A DNA stretch of 64,000 nt from DATCJA01 sp963734635 (lineage in GTDB: Bacteria; Acidobacteriota; Vicinamibacteria; Vicinamibacterales; UBA2999), in the NCBI GenBank assembly GCA_963734635.1, contig CAVTIA010000006.1, positions 124,001 through 188,000 on the forward strand. The letters are read 5' to 3'. Below the pieces are notes generated by a model. It ran no database searches and was not told where the DNA came from. It was given only the letters and a program-made list of their open reading frames with translations. This document shows positions 8,036-16,723 of the stretch, piece after piece. The first letter of the stretch is position 1, and each line of letters starts with the position of its first letter. The position numbers were made by a program, and so were the translations under genes.

Positions 8036-8557
8036 ATGGCAACTCGAAAAGAAGAAACGGCCATGACTCCGACTCGTTTCGGCCGAGATCCCTTCGGAGC
8101 GCTTCGGCAAGTGGCATCCGAATTCGATCGCGTCTTCGACGAGCCGTTCTGGCCGTCGTTTGGCTGGCCGTTCAGGGGTTTCGTGGCACCCCGCACGGCT
8201 GCGTGGTCGCCCGGGATCGATGTCTTCGAAAGAGACAACCGTCTGATCACGAAGATCGACCTTCCCGGGTTGAAGAAGGAAGACGTGAAGGTGGAGGTCA
8301 CCGACGGGTGGCTCACAATTTTCGGAGAGAGGAAGCATGAAGTCGAAGAGAAGAAGGAGAACTACTATCGTTGCGAGCGGGAGTTCGGCAACTTCTATCG
8401 CGCGGTGCCGCTGCCCGAGAACGTGAAGTTCGAGGACGTGAAGGCGACGTTTACCGACGGCGTGCTCGAAGTCAGCGTCCCGTTGACCGCCAAGGTGGAG
8501 CCGAAGCCCCGGAACGTCGAAATCGAGGAACCCGCAAAAGCCGCGAAGGCAGCGTAG
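8036..8557 (+). CDS. Hsp20/alpha-crystallin small heat-shock protein
   Basis: A 173-residue ATP-independent chaperone. The N-terminus DPFGALRQVASEFDRVFDEPFW leads into the alpha-crystallin domain (PGIDVFERDNRLITKIDLPGLKKEDVKVEV, ERKHEVEEKKENYYRCEREFGNFYRAVPLP), and the C-terminal tail is rich in Lys and Ala. TAGGAGGTAGATC gives a strong ribosome-binding site for the ATG at 8036. It would hold unfolding cytoplasmic proteins during stress. Confidence 0.95.
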   Translation: MATRKEETAMTPTRFGRDPFGALRQVASEFDRVFDEPFWPSFGWPFRGFVAPRTAAWSPGIDVFERDNRLITKIDLPGLKKEDVKVEVTDGWLTIFGERKHEVEEKKENYYRCEREFGNFYRAVPLPENVKFEDVKATFTDGVLEVSVPLTAKVEPKPRNVEIEEPAKAAKAA

Positions 8558-8562
8558 GCAGA

Positions 8563-8654
8563 CAACTCCCAATTCCCAACTTCCAACTCCCAACGTCCAA
8601 TGCGAACAACGAGCTTGGGAGTTGGGAGTTGGGACTGGGAGTTGGGAGTTGGAG
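8563..8654. repeat. Heptad repeat array arranged as a large inverted repeat
   Basis: The left arm (8563-8600) repeats CAACTCCCAATTCCCAAC-like heptads; the right arm (8614-8654) repeats the complement (TTGGGAG units). The arms can pair across a 13-base spacer into a long hairpin. It lies between the convergent hsp20 and universal-stress genes and may end transcription in both directions. Heptad-length direct repeats also allow copy-number slippage. Confidence 0.8.
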
Positions 8655-8666
8655 TCGAGTGGCTGG

Positions 8667-9576
8667 CTACCGCCGAAGCGTCAGAACCGGGCAGGTAGCC
8701 TGCCGCACGACGTGCTGGGTCGTCGATCCAAAGAACAGCCGATCCGCGGCACCTCGACCATGAATCCCAATGACGATGAGGTCACTTTGCTGCTCGGCAG
8801 CCACACGTAGGATTTCGCGGTACGGCTTGCCGGGCACCATCATGGTCTCAACTTCGCAGTAGGCGCGCACGGCGTCGGGAACCGAGGAATGCAAGCGCTG
8901 GCGATGGTCCTCCTCCATGGCCGCGACATACTCGCGTATGCCAGGCGAGAGCTGCGCAAACCTTTCGTGCGCATCGGCCGGAAGCTCGACGACGTTGAGC
9001 ACCGTGAGGTGGCCGTCGGTTTCCTGCGCCAGCGCCATCGCAACGTGCAAGGCGCGCATCGAGCAATCAGAGAAGTCGACGGCACACAGGATCCGCTTGA
9101 ACAGCGGCGTAAGCGTCCCCGCGTCCTCGGCCCGCGGTGGCACCGACAGCACCGGGCACGATGCCTTGCGAAGCACCTTCTCGGTCACCGACCCGATCAT
9201 CAGACGCTCGAATCCGGAGCGTCCGTGTGTGCCCATTACGATCAGATCAGCCGCCAATGCGTTGGCGCGGTCGAGGATCTCGAGACGCGACAGCGCCCTC
9301 GACGACCTCGACGTCGACGGGCACACCCGACAGTGTTTCGTGCTCGCCAAAGCTCTTCATGGAGGCGAGCAATTTTTCGCGGTCCGCCGCTGTCACCACA
9401 AAGGGAGAAAATTCCAGCGCTCCTGGTCCCGCGGCGGCAACGGGCACGACCGGATGGACGTAGAGCAGCGTGATCGTCGATTCGTACCACCGGGCAACAG
9501 CCGCCGCGTGATGGAGCGCATGCCTCGAATGATCCGAAAAGTCGACCGGGCACAGAATTCGTTTGATTTCGATCAT
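8667..9576 (-). CDS. Tandem universal stress protein, frame broken near 9280
   Basis: About 300 residues with two UspA domains. Domain 1 starts at ATG 9576 (MIEIKRILCPVDFSDHSRHALHHAAA) and loses frame near 9279-9290, just before the ATP motif. The other frame continues with LEILDRANALAADLIVMGTHGRSGFERLMIGSVTEKV and then domain 2 (FKRILCAVDFSDCSMRALHVAMALAQETDGHL ending CPVLTLRR). The intact paralogue at 47569-48459 shows the expected continuous order. A one-base error is more likely than decay because both halves are well conserved. Confidence 0.85.
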
Positions 9577-9586
9577 GCTCAGTCCT

Positions 9587-9805
9587 TCAGGCCGCCAGGG
9601 CGGCACAAAATTGCTCGCACTCCCCTTCTCTCCCCGCGATAACCCGTCGGCCTCGCATCCCTCCGTTTGATGCGGTGATCACGGTGTGCAGACGTTCGCC
9701 GCTGATGCCGTCTTCGTAAAGGACCACCCAGTCGTGCGTCTTTCCAGCACGATGCGCACGCGCGGTATTCGAGTAGAGCGCAGTGTAATGGTGGCCCGCC
9801 CGAGT
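9587..9805 (-). pseudogene. C-terminal remnant of an unrecognised protein
   Basis: One minus-strand frame reads HHYTALYSNTARAHRAGKTHDWVVLYEDG, then GMRGRRVIAGREGECEQF, ending at TGA 9587-9589. It reads like a real conserved C-terminal domain, similar in memory to the tail of helix-hairpin-helix or PolX-like DNA-binding proteins, but I cannot confirm the family. There is no start codon and the frame runs into the neighbouring gene's end, so only a fragment remains. It occupies the 260-base gap upstream of the stress protein gene. Confidence 0.5.
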
Positions 9806-9836
9806 GGTGTGCTGAAATCCCGACGCTGGGACGCCT

Positions 9837-10289
9837 CTAGTCGCCGACCCGATCCCCGGTCAGCATGGCGTTGAGCCGCCGGTATGTGTGTTGAACCTCC
9901 GCGCGCTGCGCTTCGATAAGTTCGCGAGCCTCGGGCGGCAGCATGCTCTCGAGCGCGTCTTCGTAGGCTGCCAAGGCGGCCCGCTCGCCACGCTCGGCTT
10001 CCCTGATCATCGCCGCATCATCATGGAGGGCCAAAGTGTCCCTTACCGTCATCCAGCCCCGGTGCAGCGCACCGACGACCGAACCGTCGGCCTCAGTTTC
10101 TCCGCCCAAACGATGCGCGTGGGGCAGCAGATCTTCGGCAAACTCCTGCCGCTGCGTGGCAATTTGCAGGAACAGCGCCTTCACGACCGGATTTGCTGCG
10201 TGGTTGGCCGCATATCGAAATCCGCGTTCCCCGTCGCGGCATGTCTGAATCAGATGGTTCAGCGTCCATCGTTCAGTGCGTGCTGCCAT
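9837..10289 (-). CDS. DUF2383/PA2169-family four-helix-bundle protein
   Basis: A 150-residue helical protein: TERWTLNHLIQTCRDGERGFRYAANHAANPVVKALFLQIATQRQEFAEDLLPHAHRLGGE, and a tail LPPEARELIEAQRAEVQHTYRRLNAML. This matches the ferritin-like four-helix-bundle family of unknown function, common near stress and Hsp20 genes. AAGGAGGTCATC lies before the ATG. Confidence 0.85.
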   Translation of the reverse strand: MAARTERWTLNHLIQTCRDGERGFRYAANHAANPVVKALFLQIATQRQEFAEDLLPHAHRLGGETEADGSVVGALHRGWMTVRDTLALHDDAAMIREAERGERAALAAYEDALESMLPPEARELIEAQRAEVQHTYRRLNAMLTGDRVGD

Positions 10290-10367
10290 GATGACCTCCT
10301 TCCTGCATGCTCAGAACGCCTGAATTATCGAGAAAGCCGGGATCAGATTGCGGCGGCGGGCCAGCTA

Positions 10368-11194
10368 TTACTGCCACCACATCTCGCGATGGATGCGCCA
10401 GGCATTGCCTTCCTGCATCCACAGTTGGACGTAGTGACCTTTCGTTACGTTTCCCTTGTCCGACACCTCGGTACTCGCCCTCGAGATGGGCGAGATCCCC
10501 AGCCATGTAGACGTCGGTCAGCGTGAGCGTCGTCGTGGGTTTGCCGCCGCCAAAGTCTTCCGCCCAAAACGAACCGATCGCGTCCGTACCTACCACATTG
10601 CCGCCTGGTCGTGGCGCCAGGATCGCGTCTTTGTCGTAGAGGGCCGTGAGCCCCTTCGCGTCACCAGCGTTATAGGCCGTCGTCCAGAGGGACGCGAGCC
10701 GCTGCGCCGTCTCCGGATTGCGCTGCATCAACGGGTCGAGGCGCCAAATCTCGTGCTGCACTCTCCATTGGCCGTCAATGCGCCTCCAGAGCTGCTGGTA
10801 CTGACCCTTCACGAGCGTGACGCCTTTGGTCTTCGCGGTAACCTCGTACGTCCCATCGACGTGCAGCAAGTCTCCTTGTGCAACGGAATCGGTGGGCGTC
10901 AGCCTGGTGACGATGCCACCCGATCCGATGTCCTGGCGCCAGTACCGACTCGATCGCGTTACGACCGGATATCGTTCCTGTTCCAGGAGGCATCGAATGT
11001 GCGTCCTCAGCGTAGAGCGCTGCCACTGCCGTCGCATCCCCGGCATCGAAGGCGTTGGCCCACGCAGCCGTGACCTCGTCGGCCGCGGCGCTGTTCTCCG
11101 CCGGCGCTGGTCCACCTCCACACGCCGCGAGCGCGACGCCTGCGGTCGTGGCGATAGTGGCCAGCATTATTCGACCGCCGTGCAAGTTCTTCAT
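10368..11194 (-). CDS. Two-domain SnoaL/DUF4440-like lipoprotein with two frame breaks
   Basis: Starts MKNLHGGRIMLATIATTAGVALAACGGG, a lipoprotein signal with Cys lipobox. Two SnoaL-like cone-fold domains follow: EVTAAWANAFDAGDATAVAALYAEDAHSMPPG with GTYEVTAKTKGVTLVKGQYQQLWRRIDGQWRVQHEIW, and LASLWTTAYNAGDAKGLTALYDKDAILAPRPGG. Frame is lost near 10960-10985 and again near 10470. The last part reads VSDKGNVTKGHYVQLWMQEGNAWRIHREMWWQ in the restored frame, ending at TAA 10368-10370. Ligand or reaction is unknown. Confidence 0.75.
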
Positions 11195-11375
11195 CTCCAG
11201 ACTCCTTCCCGCCGGCGACTGATCCCACCGCGATGCGTGCCGTGCGCATCGTGGATCAAAGAATTTCGCTGTTGTCGCGGGAGAAGCATGCATCGCGCCA
11301 GCCTCCGTTGTATCCCGATTCCGCGGCGAGACGCATTCGCTGGCGTCGCCGACGTCCGAACACCCAGTGGCGATT

Positions 11376-11390
11376 CCGGAAAAATTCGCA
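11376..11390. promoter_or_regulatory. Candidate activator half-palindrome
   Basis: CCGGAAAAATTCGCA, close to the GCGAAAAAGTTCGCA site at 16075. Its centre is 79 bp upstream of the -24 element at 11462. The 311-base gap 11195-11505 holds no gene. Confidence 0.35.
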
Positions 11391-11460
11391 CCCTTCGGTA
11401 CGAGTTCGCACTTCGTCGCCACGCCAACGTCAAAGCACGTGAATATGGCGACGCAGTGGG

Positions 11461-11475
11461 TGGCATGGTGCATGC
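11461..11475 (+). promoter_or_regulatory. Sigma-54-type promoter
   Basis: TGGCATGGTGCATGC, GG-N10-GC, 31 bp before the ATG at 11506 with AGGAG between. Confidence 0.5.
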
Positions 11476-11505
11476 CTCGGTAGCCCGTACCACCAGGAGA
11501 CGGCC

Positions 11506-11715
11506 ATGGCACGCACTGCTATCAAGACGCTGCAAACGATTTGGGACTGTCGATGGAGCCGGCCGGGATATCGCGTGATCGGCGTGGAAGATCACCTGCA
11601 GCCGGAGAAGCTCTGGGTTTGCGTTCGTCGTGGTGAACGCTGCGGCGTCACCGAAGAGGAATGCGAGCTCTGTCCGCACTGGGAAGCGTTGCCAGAGCCG
11701 ACCAAGTGGAACTAA
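11506..11715 (+). CDS. Small cysteine-rich conserved-looking protein
   Basis: Sixty-nine residues, not recognised. It contains five Cys in C-(20)-C-(6)-C-(6)-C-(2)-C spacing (WDCRW, WVCVRRGERCGV, EECELCPHW), which suggests metal or Fe-S binding. CCAGGAGACGGCC gives a good ribosome-binding site. It is followed after 40 bp by a CBS protein, probably in one transcript. Confidence 0.65.
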   Translation: MARTAIKTLQTIWDCRWSRPGYRVIGVEDHLQPEKLWVCVRRGERCGVTEEECELCPHWEALPEPTKWN

Positions 11716-11755
11716 CACTCCGCCGACTAAGCAACCAAACCTGGAGAACTGAGCG

Positions 11756-12229
11756 ATGAGCAAGACACGCAACGTGAAAGACGTGATGAACCCGGACATC
11801 ATGACGGTGGCCGACGAGATGACGACCGATGAACTGGCTCGATACCTCATCGAGCGGGAAATCTCCGGCGCGCCGGTCGTGGACAACCAGGGACACCTCA
11901 TCGGGGTGGTGTCGATGACTGACATCGGCCGCAATATGGCTGAAGCTTCTGGTGTCGAATCATCGCGAAGCTCGGGTTTCTATCGCGATATCGCCGAAGA
12001 CGTTATGCTGGAGGACCCTGGGGAGCGCTCCGTCGACGAACGCGCGGTCACGGTGCGAGACGTCATGACACCGGTGATCCACCAGGTGCCGGTCACGGCC
12101 TCCGTGGCGGAAGCGGCACGGATCATGGTCGACCAGCACATTCACCGGTTGGTCGTGACACAAGGCAAGGAACCGGTGGGCATCATCACAAGCATGGACG
12201 TACTGAAGATGGTCGCCGAACAATCCTGA
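11756..12229 (+). CDS. CBS-pair protein
   Basis: A 157-residue CBS pair: NVKDVMNPDIMTVADEMTTDELARYLIEREISGAPVVDNQGHLIGVVSMTDI, a variable linker, then VTVRDVMTPVIHQVPVTASVAEAARIMVDQHIHRLVVTQGKEPVGIITSMDVLKMV. Likely an adenine-nucleotide sensor in the cytoplasm. CTGGAGAACTGAGCG precedes the ATG. This subtype differs from the two paralogues at 6126 and 43881. Confidence 0.9.
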   Translation: MSKTRNVKDVMNPDIMTVADEMTTDELARYLIEREISGAPVVDNQGHLIGVVSMTDIGRNMAEASGVESSRSSGFYRDIAEDVMLEDPGERSVDERAVTVRDVMTPVIHQVPVTASVAEAARIMVDQHIHRLVVTQGKEPVGIITSMDVLKMVAEQS

Positions 12230-12362
12230 AGAATAGATAACGGGGTTGAGTCGCCAGCGTTGATCCGAACGTGCGCTCGCGTCAAAGTGTCGCTGTCATA
12301 ATGCTGGAGCACCTGGATCGACCTCGGGAGCAATTCTTGCGTAGTGCGCACAGGGAGGTTCG

Positions 12363-13592
12363 ATGTTTCGTCACCGCGATCCTGAGGTCCTCGTCGTCGG
12401 CGCCGGTCCGGTCGGTCTCGCCGCGGCCCTGTTCCTGCAGCAGCACGGAGTCCGTGTGGAGGTCGTCGACACGGATCAGCACACGACCCAACAGAGCTAC
12501 GCGCTCGCGATCCATCCCCGCACGCTCCGGATTCTCGACGAGGCAGGACTCTCCGAAGGGCTGATCCGCGCGGGGCGGAAGCTGACGAAAGTCGCCTACT
12601 ACGAAGGCCGGGAGAGGCGCGCCGAGATCGACTATTCGGCTCTCGCTTCCAAGCATCCGTATCTCCTCGTCATCCGCCAAAGCCTGCTGGAGAAGGCCGC
12701 GGAGGAGGCTCTCCGCCAGAAGAAGCTCAAGGTCCTCTGGGGACACAGGCTCCAGGCCCTCACCACGGATGGCGCGACCGTCCGTGCAGAGGTCGCGAAG
12801 CTCGACCAGGTCCAGACCGGCTACGCCGTCGCGGGAAGCGAGTGGGTCGTGGTGCGAAGCGAGACGATCCGACCGGCCTATGTCATCGGCGCCGACGGGT
12901 ACGACTCGTCCGTGCGTCGGATGGCTGGCATCGAGATGGCGGAACACGGGGGCCAGGTCTTCTCCGTCTACGAGATCGAGGCGACGGGGGAGCTTCCCGC
13001 CGAAGTGCGGGTCATGCTCGATCCCGACCTGACGAGCGTCTACTGGCCCCTGGAGGAGGGGCGATGCCGCTGGGGATTCCAGATTCAGGACGCCTCGGAG
13101 CACGCGCCATCGATGGAGCGGCTCCAGCAGCTGATTGCCGCGAGGGCTCCCTGGTGCACGGCGCGGCCGACGCAGATTTACTGGTCGACGGTCGCGTTGT
13201 TCGAGTCGCGCCTCGCGCGAAGCTTCGGCAAAGGAAGTATCTGGCTCGCCGGGGACGCCGCGCACCAAGCGGCTCCGGTCGGGGTGCACAGCATGAATTC
13301 GGGGCTGGTGGAAGCGCGCGAGTTGGCGGCTCGCATGGTGCGGATCCTGCGCGCGGGGGGGGCCGCGTCGCTACTTGAGGAGTTCGCTACCGAGACGCAC
13401 GAGGCGTGGCAGTGGCTCCTAGGCGCCGGCCGGGAGGTGCGCGCGCTTCCCGGGGCGGACCCGTGGGTTCGACAGACCCGGGCAAGGATCCTCGCCTGCA
13501 TTCCAGCCTCGGGCGACGACCTCGAACCGCTTCTCGGGCAGATCGGACTCACGGCTGCGCCGCGAGGGCGCGACACCGATCCCGGCACTTGA
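12363..13592 (+). CDS. FAD-dependent aromatic-type monooxygenase
   Basis: A 409-residue member of the PheA/TfdB/UbiH flavoprotein group. It has the FAD dinucleotide fold VLVVGAGPVGLAAALFLQQHGVRVEVVD at residues 10-37, the DG motif VIGADGYDSSVRR near 178, and GDAAHQAAPVGVHSMNSGL near 300. Such enzymes use NAD(P)H and oxygen to hydroxylate an aromatic or quinone-like substrate, which cannot be told from sequence. It stands alone with no recognisable cofactor partner. Confidence 0.88.
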   Translation: MFRHRDPEVLVVGAGPVGLAAALFLQQHGVRVEVVDTDQHTTQQSYALAIHPRTLRILDEAGLSEGLIRAGRKLTKVAYYEGRERRAEIDYSALASKHPYLLVIRQSLLEKAAEEALRQKKLKVLWGHRLQALTTDGATVRAEVAKLDQVQTGYAVAGSEWVVVRSETIRPAYVIGADGYDSSVRRMAGIEMAEHGGQVFSVYEIEATGELPAEVRVMLDPDLTSVYWPLEEGRCRWGFQIQDASEHAPSMERLQQLIAARAPWCTARPTQIYWSTVALFESRLARSFGKGSIWLAGDAAHQAAPVGVHSMNSGLVEARELAARMVRILRAGGAASLLEEFATETHEAWQWLLGAGREVRALPGADPWVRQTRARILACIPASGDDLEPLLGQIGLTAAPRGRDTDPGT

Positions 13593-13657
13593 CTTCCCCG
13601 CGATGCACTTCAGCGATGCATCACGTGACTCCGCTTCCCGTTTCAACAACCTGATCG

Positions 13658-16046
13658 TCAGAACGACATCTGCAGCGTGACGCGCGCTGCGCGCGGGAGC
13701 GACGGGTGCAGATGGATATCATCCACGCCGCCCAAGGGTTCACCTGGCAGCCGAGAAGTGTAGAAGTAGTCGATATCCGACACTCTTCGAGTCCAACAGG
13801 TTGAAGACTTCGAGAATGAGTCGGGCCCGGTTTGTCACCCCGTAGCCGATTTCCCCATTCCAAATCGTCGTTGACTCCGACCTGACGCTGGCATCCTCGA
13901 CCAACGGACGCGGGCCGAAATGACGCAGACGAATGCTGCCGAACACACGTTTCGCGGGCTCGACGGTCAGAGCGCCCGATACGACGCGGTCGAGCGAACC
14001 GGGGATAATGTGACCCTCCATGGCCTCATCCGCCACGGCCTCATCCGTGAATCTCGCACGCGAGAAGGACACGTCGCCTTCCGCGGTCAGCCATGCGTTC
14101 AGTCGAGCATAGTTCGTCCACTCGAGGCCGAGGCGACGACTCGGACGACTCGCTTCGGTAATGCCCGCATCGCCGATGAACAGGAGCTCCGAGTCGAATC
14201 CGAGGTACCACAGGGCCACCGTCGACTGAAGCCCTCGAATCCGCACCGTCCGGATGCCCACTTCTGTCCCTCGAGCGCGGACGAGCGGCGTGACGCGCTC
14301 CACTGGTTCGCCAGTAACTGGGTCCGCGGTGATCGTCGCGCCACGGGCATCGTTACTGTGATACCCATAGCCGCCATTGATGTAGAGCTCCGTCTCCTTC
14401 CACGGCCCCAGGACGGCGGTTATCTTCGGACTGATGAGCCCGACAGAGGCCGTCCCTGAGTTCGCCGGATGGCTGGAATCAACGTTGAAGTGATAGCCGT
14501 CGCCGCGCAGTCCCACCGTCGTCCTGAACACGCGGGACCATTCGACTTCGGCCTGTCCGAAGAGGCCGAGCGACGTCTGATCGACCGCATCGGCACGGAT
14601 CGTGCCGGTCCGGTGCGCGTTGACCGTCTTGTACAGCGCGGTGTTGCTGATCGCGTCGTGACGAAGCTGCACACCTACTGCGCTCTCCACGTGGCGTCCG
14701 ATGAAAGTGTCCAGCCGCCGTCTCGTCAGGCGCCCACCGAACACGTTTCGCCGGTCCGCCTGCTCGCGCTGATCGCCGTCGATTGGATCGTTCAGGAAGT
14801 ACGTGAAGTTCGACACGAGATTCAGTCCGTATCGAAACGCGAATACCGTCGCACGCGTGGAGGAATTCACGGCTGAGCGCTGGGCGTCGGCCACGAGACT
14901 GTACTTGTAGGTGCGACCTCCATCACTCGGATCGATATTGCCGAAACGCGAGATGCGACCCTCGTCGATCGCACGTTGCGGAATTTGATCGGTGGCATTC
15001 CAGTCCGCGTTGTACCCCATGCCGGTCAGCGAGAACCCGTCGCGCGTATCCCCTCGGGTGTATCGAACGATGCCGTTGACCTTGCGGAAATTGTCCTCGA
15101 GTGTCCAAGGCCCGTCGTTGTGGACGGCTTCCCCTCCGACCAGCAGATGACCGCCGGCGACCCGTGGGGAGACGGCCCCAAAGAGGCGGCCCCATCCCTG
15201 TCCGCCGCCGCTGATTGACACAATCGGCCGATCGAGCTGATTCACGTAGTTCACGTTCGAGGAACCCGCCGCCGAAAAGTCGCCGTCTTCAGCGTAGTAC
15301 GGGCCCTTCTTGAACTGCACGCCGCTGACGAGCTCGGGAATCAGAATGTTGGTATCCGCATAACCATGAAAGTGCGCCTGCGTTGGCAGGTTGACCGGCA
15401 CGCCCGCAATCATGGCGGCAAAGTCCGAGCCGTGATCGAGGTTGAAACCTCGGAGGTAGTATTGATTCGCTTTGCCCTCGCCACTGTGCTGGCTGGCAAT
15501 CAGACCGGGCACTGCTTCGAGCACCTCCGCGGGCCGCATGATCGGCCGTGCCTCCAACTGTTTGGCCGTGATCGCTCCCTGACTGGCGGCACTCGCCACG
15601 CCGACCAGATTCTCTGCGGGGTTCTCCAGGTCCGCTATGTTGCGAAACGTCCGCGTCCCTGTCACGACGATGTCGGCCGTCAGCGAAAGTCCGAGTACGG
15701 CATCGGCCGTCACCGTTTGTCCGGGGATGACGTTCAATGTCCGCCGGACGATGGTGAAGTTGATCAACTTGAACGTCAGTTCCGCCGGTCCCGCTGGGAC
15801 GTCCTCGATGCGATAGTCACCTGTCCCATCGGTTACAGCGGTGGTCTCCATGCCATAGCTGTGCAGGTCGACGGTCACACCTGGTAGAACCCCCCCCGTC
15901 TCATCGGCGACGCGGCCGACAATCGTGCCGCCTGACTGCGCGTACACCGGCGGCACCAACACCAGCCATGCGCACGCCGCGACCGCCAGCATCGGTACGC
16001 TCCGGCTATCCCGAAAGCGAAGCCACCCAGCAAGGATCAGAATCAT
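13658..16046 (-). CDS. TonB-dependent outer-membrane receptor with N-terminal regulatory-like domain
   Basis: About 795 residues. A signal peptide ends at PPVYAQSGG, followed by a carboxypeptidase-regulatory-like beta domain (GTIVGRVADETGGVLPGVTVDLHS), a plug (RPAEVLEAVPGLIASQHSGEGKANQYYLRGFNLDHGSDFA) and a beta-barrel. Frame breaks near 13785; the correct C-terminus in the neighbouring frame is VSDIDYFYTSRLPGEP through DIHLHPSLPRAARVTLQMSF, ending at TGA 13658. GAAAGGAG precedes the ATG at 16046. It would import a scarce ligand with TonB energy; the substrate is unknown. Confidence 0.9.
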
Positions 16047-16074
16047 GACTGATCTCCTTTCGATCGCAGCGCGC

Positions 16075-16090
16075 CGCGAAAAAGTTCGCA
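16075..16090. promoter_or_regulatory. Candidate activator palindrome
   Basis: CGCGAAAAAGTTCGCA, with a second near-copy CTGGAATCCTTCGCAG starting at 16097. These lie between the TonB receptor and a divergent stress protein; their centres are about 135 and 113 bp from the -24 element at 16217. Confidence 0.45.
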
Positions 16091-16216
16091 GCTGCCTGGA
16101 ATCCTTCGCAGTCGAGACCTGCCGATCGTGCGACAAATCCCAAATGTTTCAGTGATCGATGCACTCTCGACGACCGCAATAGCGGGACTTCAAGAAACGG
16201 TCCACGCTCCAGGCGC

Positions 16217-16230
16217 GGTACGAAGTGTGC
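16217..16230 (+). promoter_or_regulatory. Sigma-54-type promoter of a universal stress gene
   Basis: GGTACGAAGTGTGC, GG-N10-GC with partial agreement to GGCAC and TTGC, 44 bp before the ATG at 16274. Confidence 0.4.
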
Positions 16231-16273
16231 TGTCATGCGGGTCGCACATCCGAACGGTGGAAACGGAGGGACC

Positions 16274-16702
16274 ATGTTCACCCGGATCCTGGTACCAACT
16301 GATTTCAGCGCGTCTTCGGCCGCAGCTCTCGACTATGCGCGAATGCTGGCTGCACGATTCGGGGCGAGCCTGCACCTGCTGCATGTGCTCGAGAACGATT
16401 TCCTGCTTCCGATGGTGGTGGATCCGCAGACGGTCGACGCCGGCGTCCTGCGGCAACTCCACGAGCTCCTCACCATTGAGGATCGCGAACGGGGTGCAGT
16501 GCCGGTCGTCCTCCGGTCCGACGCAGTGGCGGATGCGATCGTGAGCTACGCGCGATCCGGCGGTATCGATCTGATCGTGATGGGCACGCACGGTCGCGGC
16601 GGACTTGCACATCTACTCAAGGGGAGCGTTGCCGAACGCGTGGTGCGCACGGCACCGTGCATGGTGCTGACCGATCGCGAGGCGATGACGAAGGCATCGT
16701 AA
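16274..16702 (+). CDS. Universal stress protein, single domain
   Basis: A 142-residue UspA protein: FTRILVPTDFSASSAAALDYARMLAARFGASLHLLHV, ATP motif GTHGRGGLAHLLKGSVAERV, end TAPCMVLTDREAMTKAS. GGAGGGACC precedes the ATG at 16274. It is convergent with the outer-membrane conduit gene. Confidence 0.92.
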   Translation: MFTRILVPTDFSASSAAALDYARMLAARFGASLHLLHVLENDFLLPMVVDPQTVDAGVLRQLHELLTIEDRERGAVPVVLRSDAVADAIVSYARSGGIDLIVMGTHGRGGLAHLLKGSVAERVVRTAPCMVLTDREAMTKAS

Positions 16703-16723
16703 CAGCGGGGGACCGAGAGCCTG

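Noticed and set aside
8563..8654. CRISPR-like repeat array
   Set aside because: The units are seven bases without spacers, and the arms are mutually complementary; no cas genes are nearby.
9602..9615. GGCAC followed by TTGC near the tandem stress gene
   Set aside because: The spacer is four bases instead of five, and it points away from the gene.
11286..11299. Leftward GG-N10-GC pair before the SnoaL-like lipoprotein
   Set aside because: Poor agreement outside GG and GC and 92 bp from the start.
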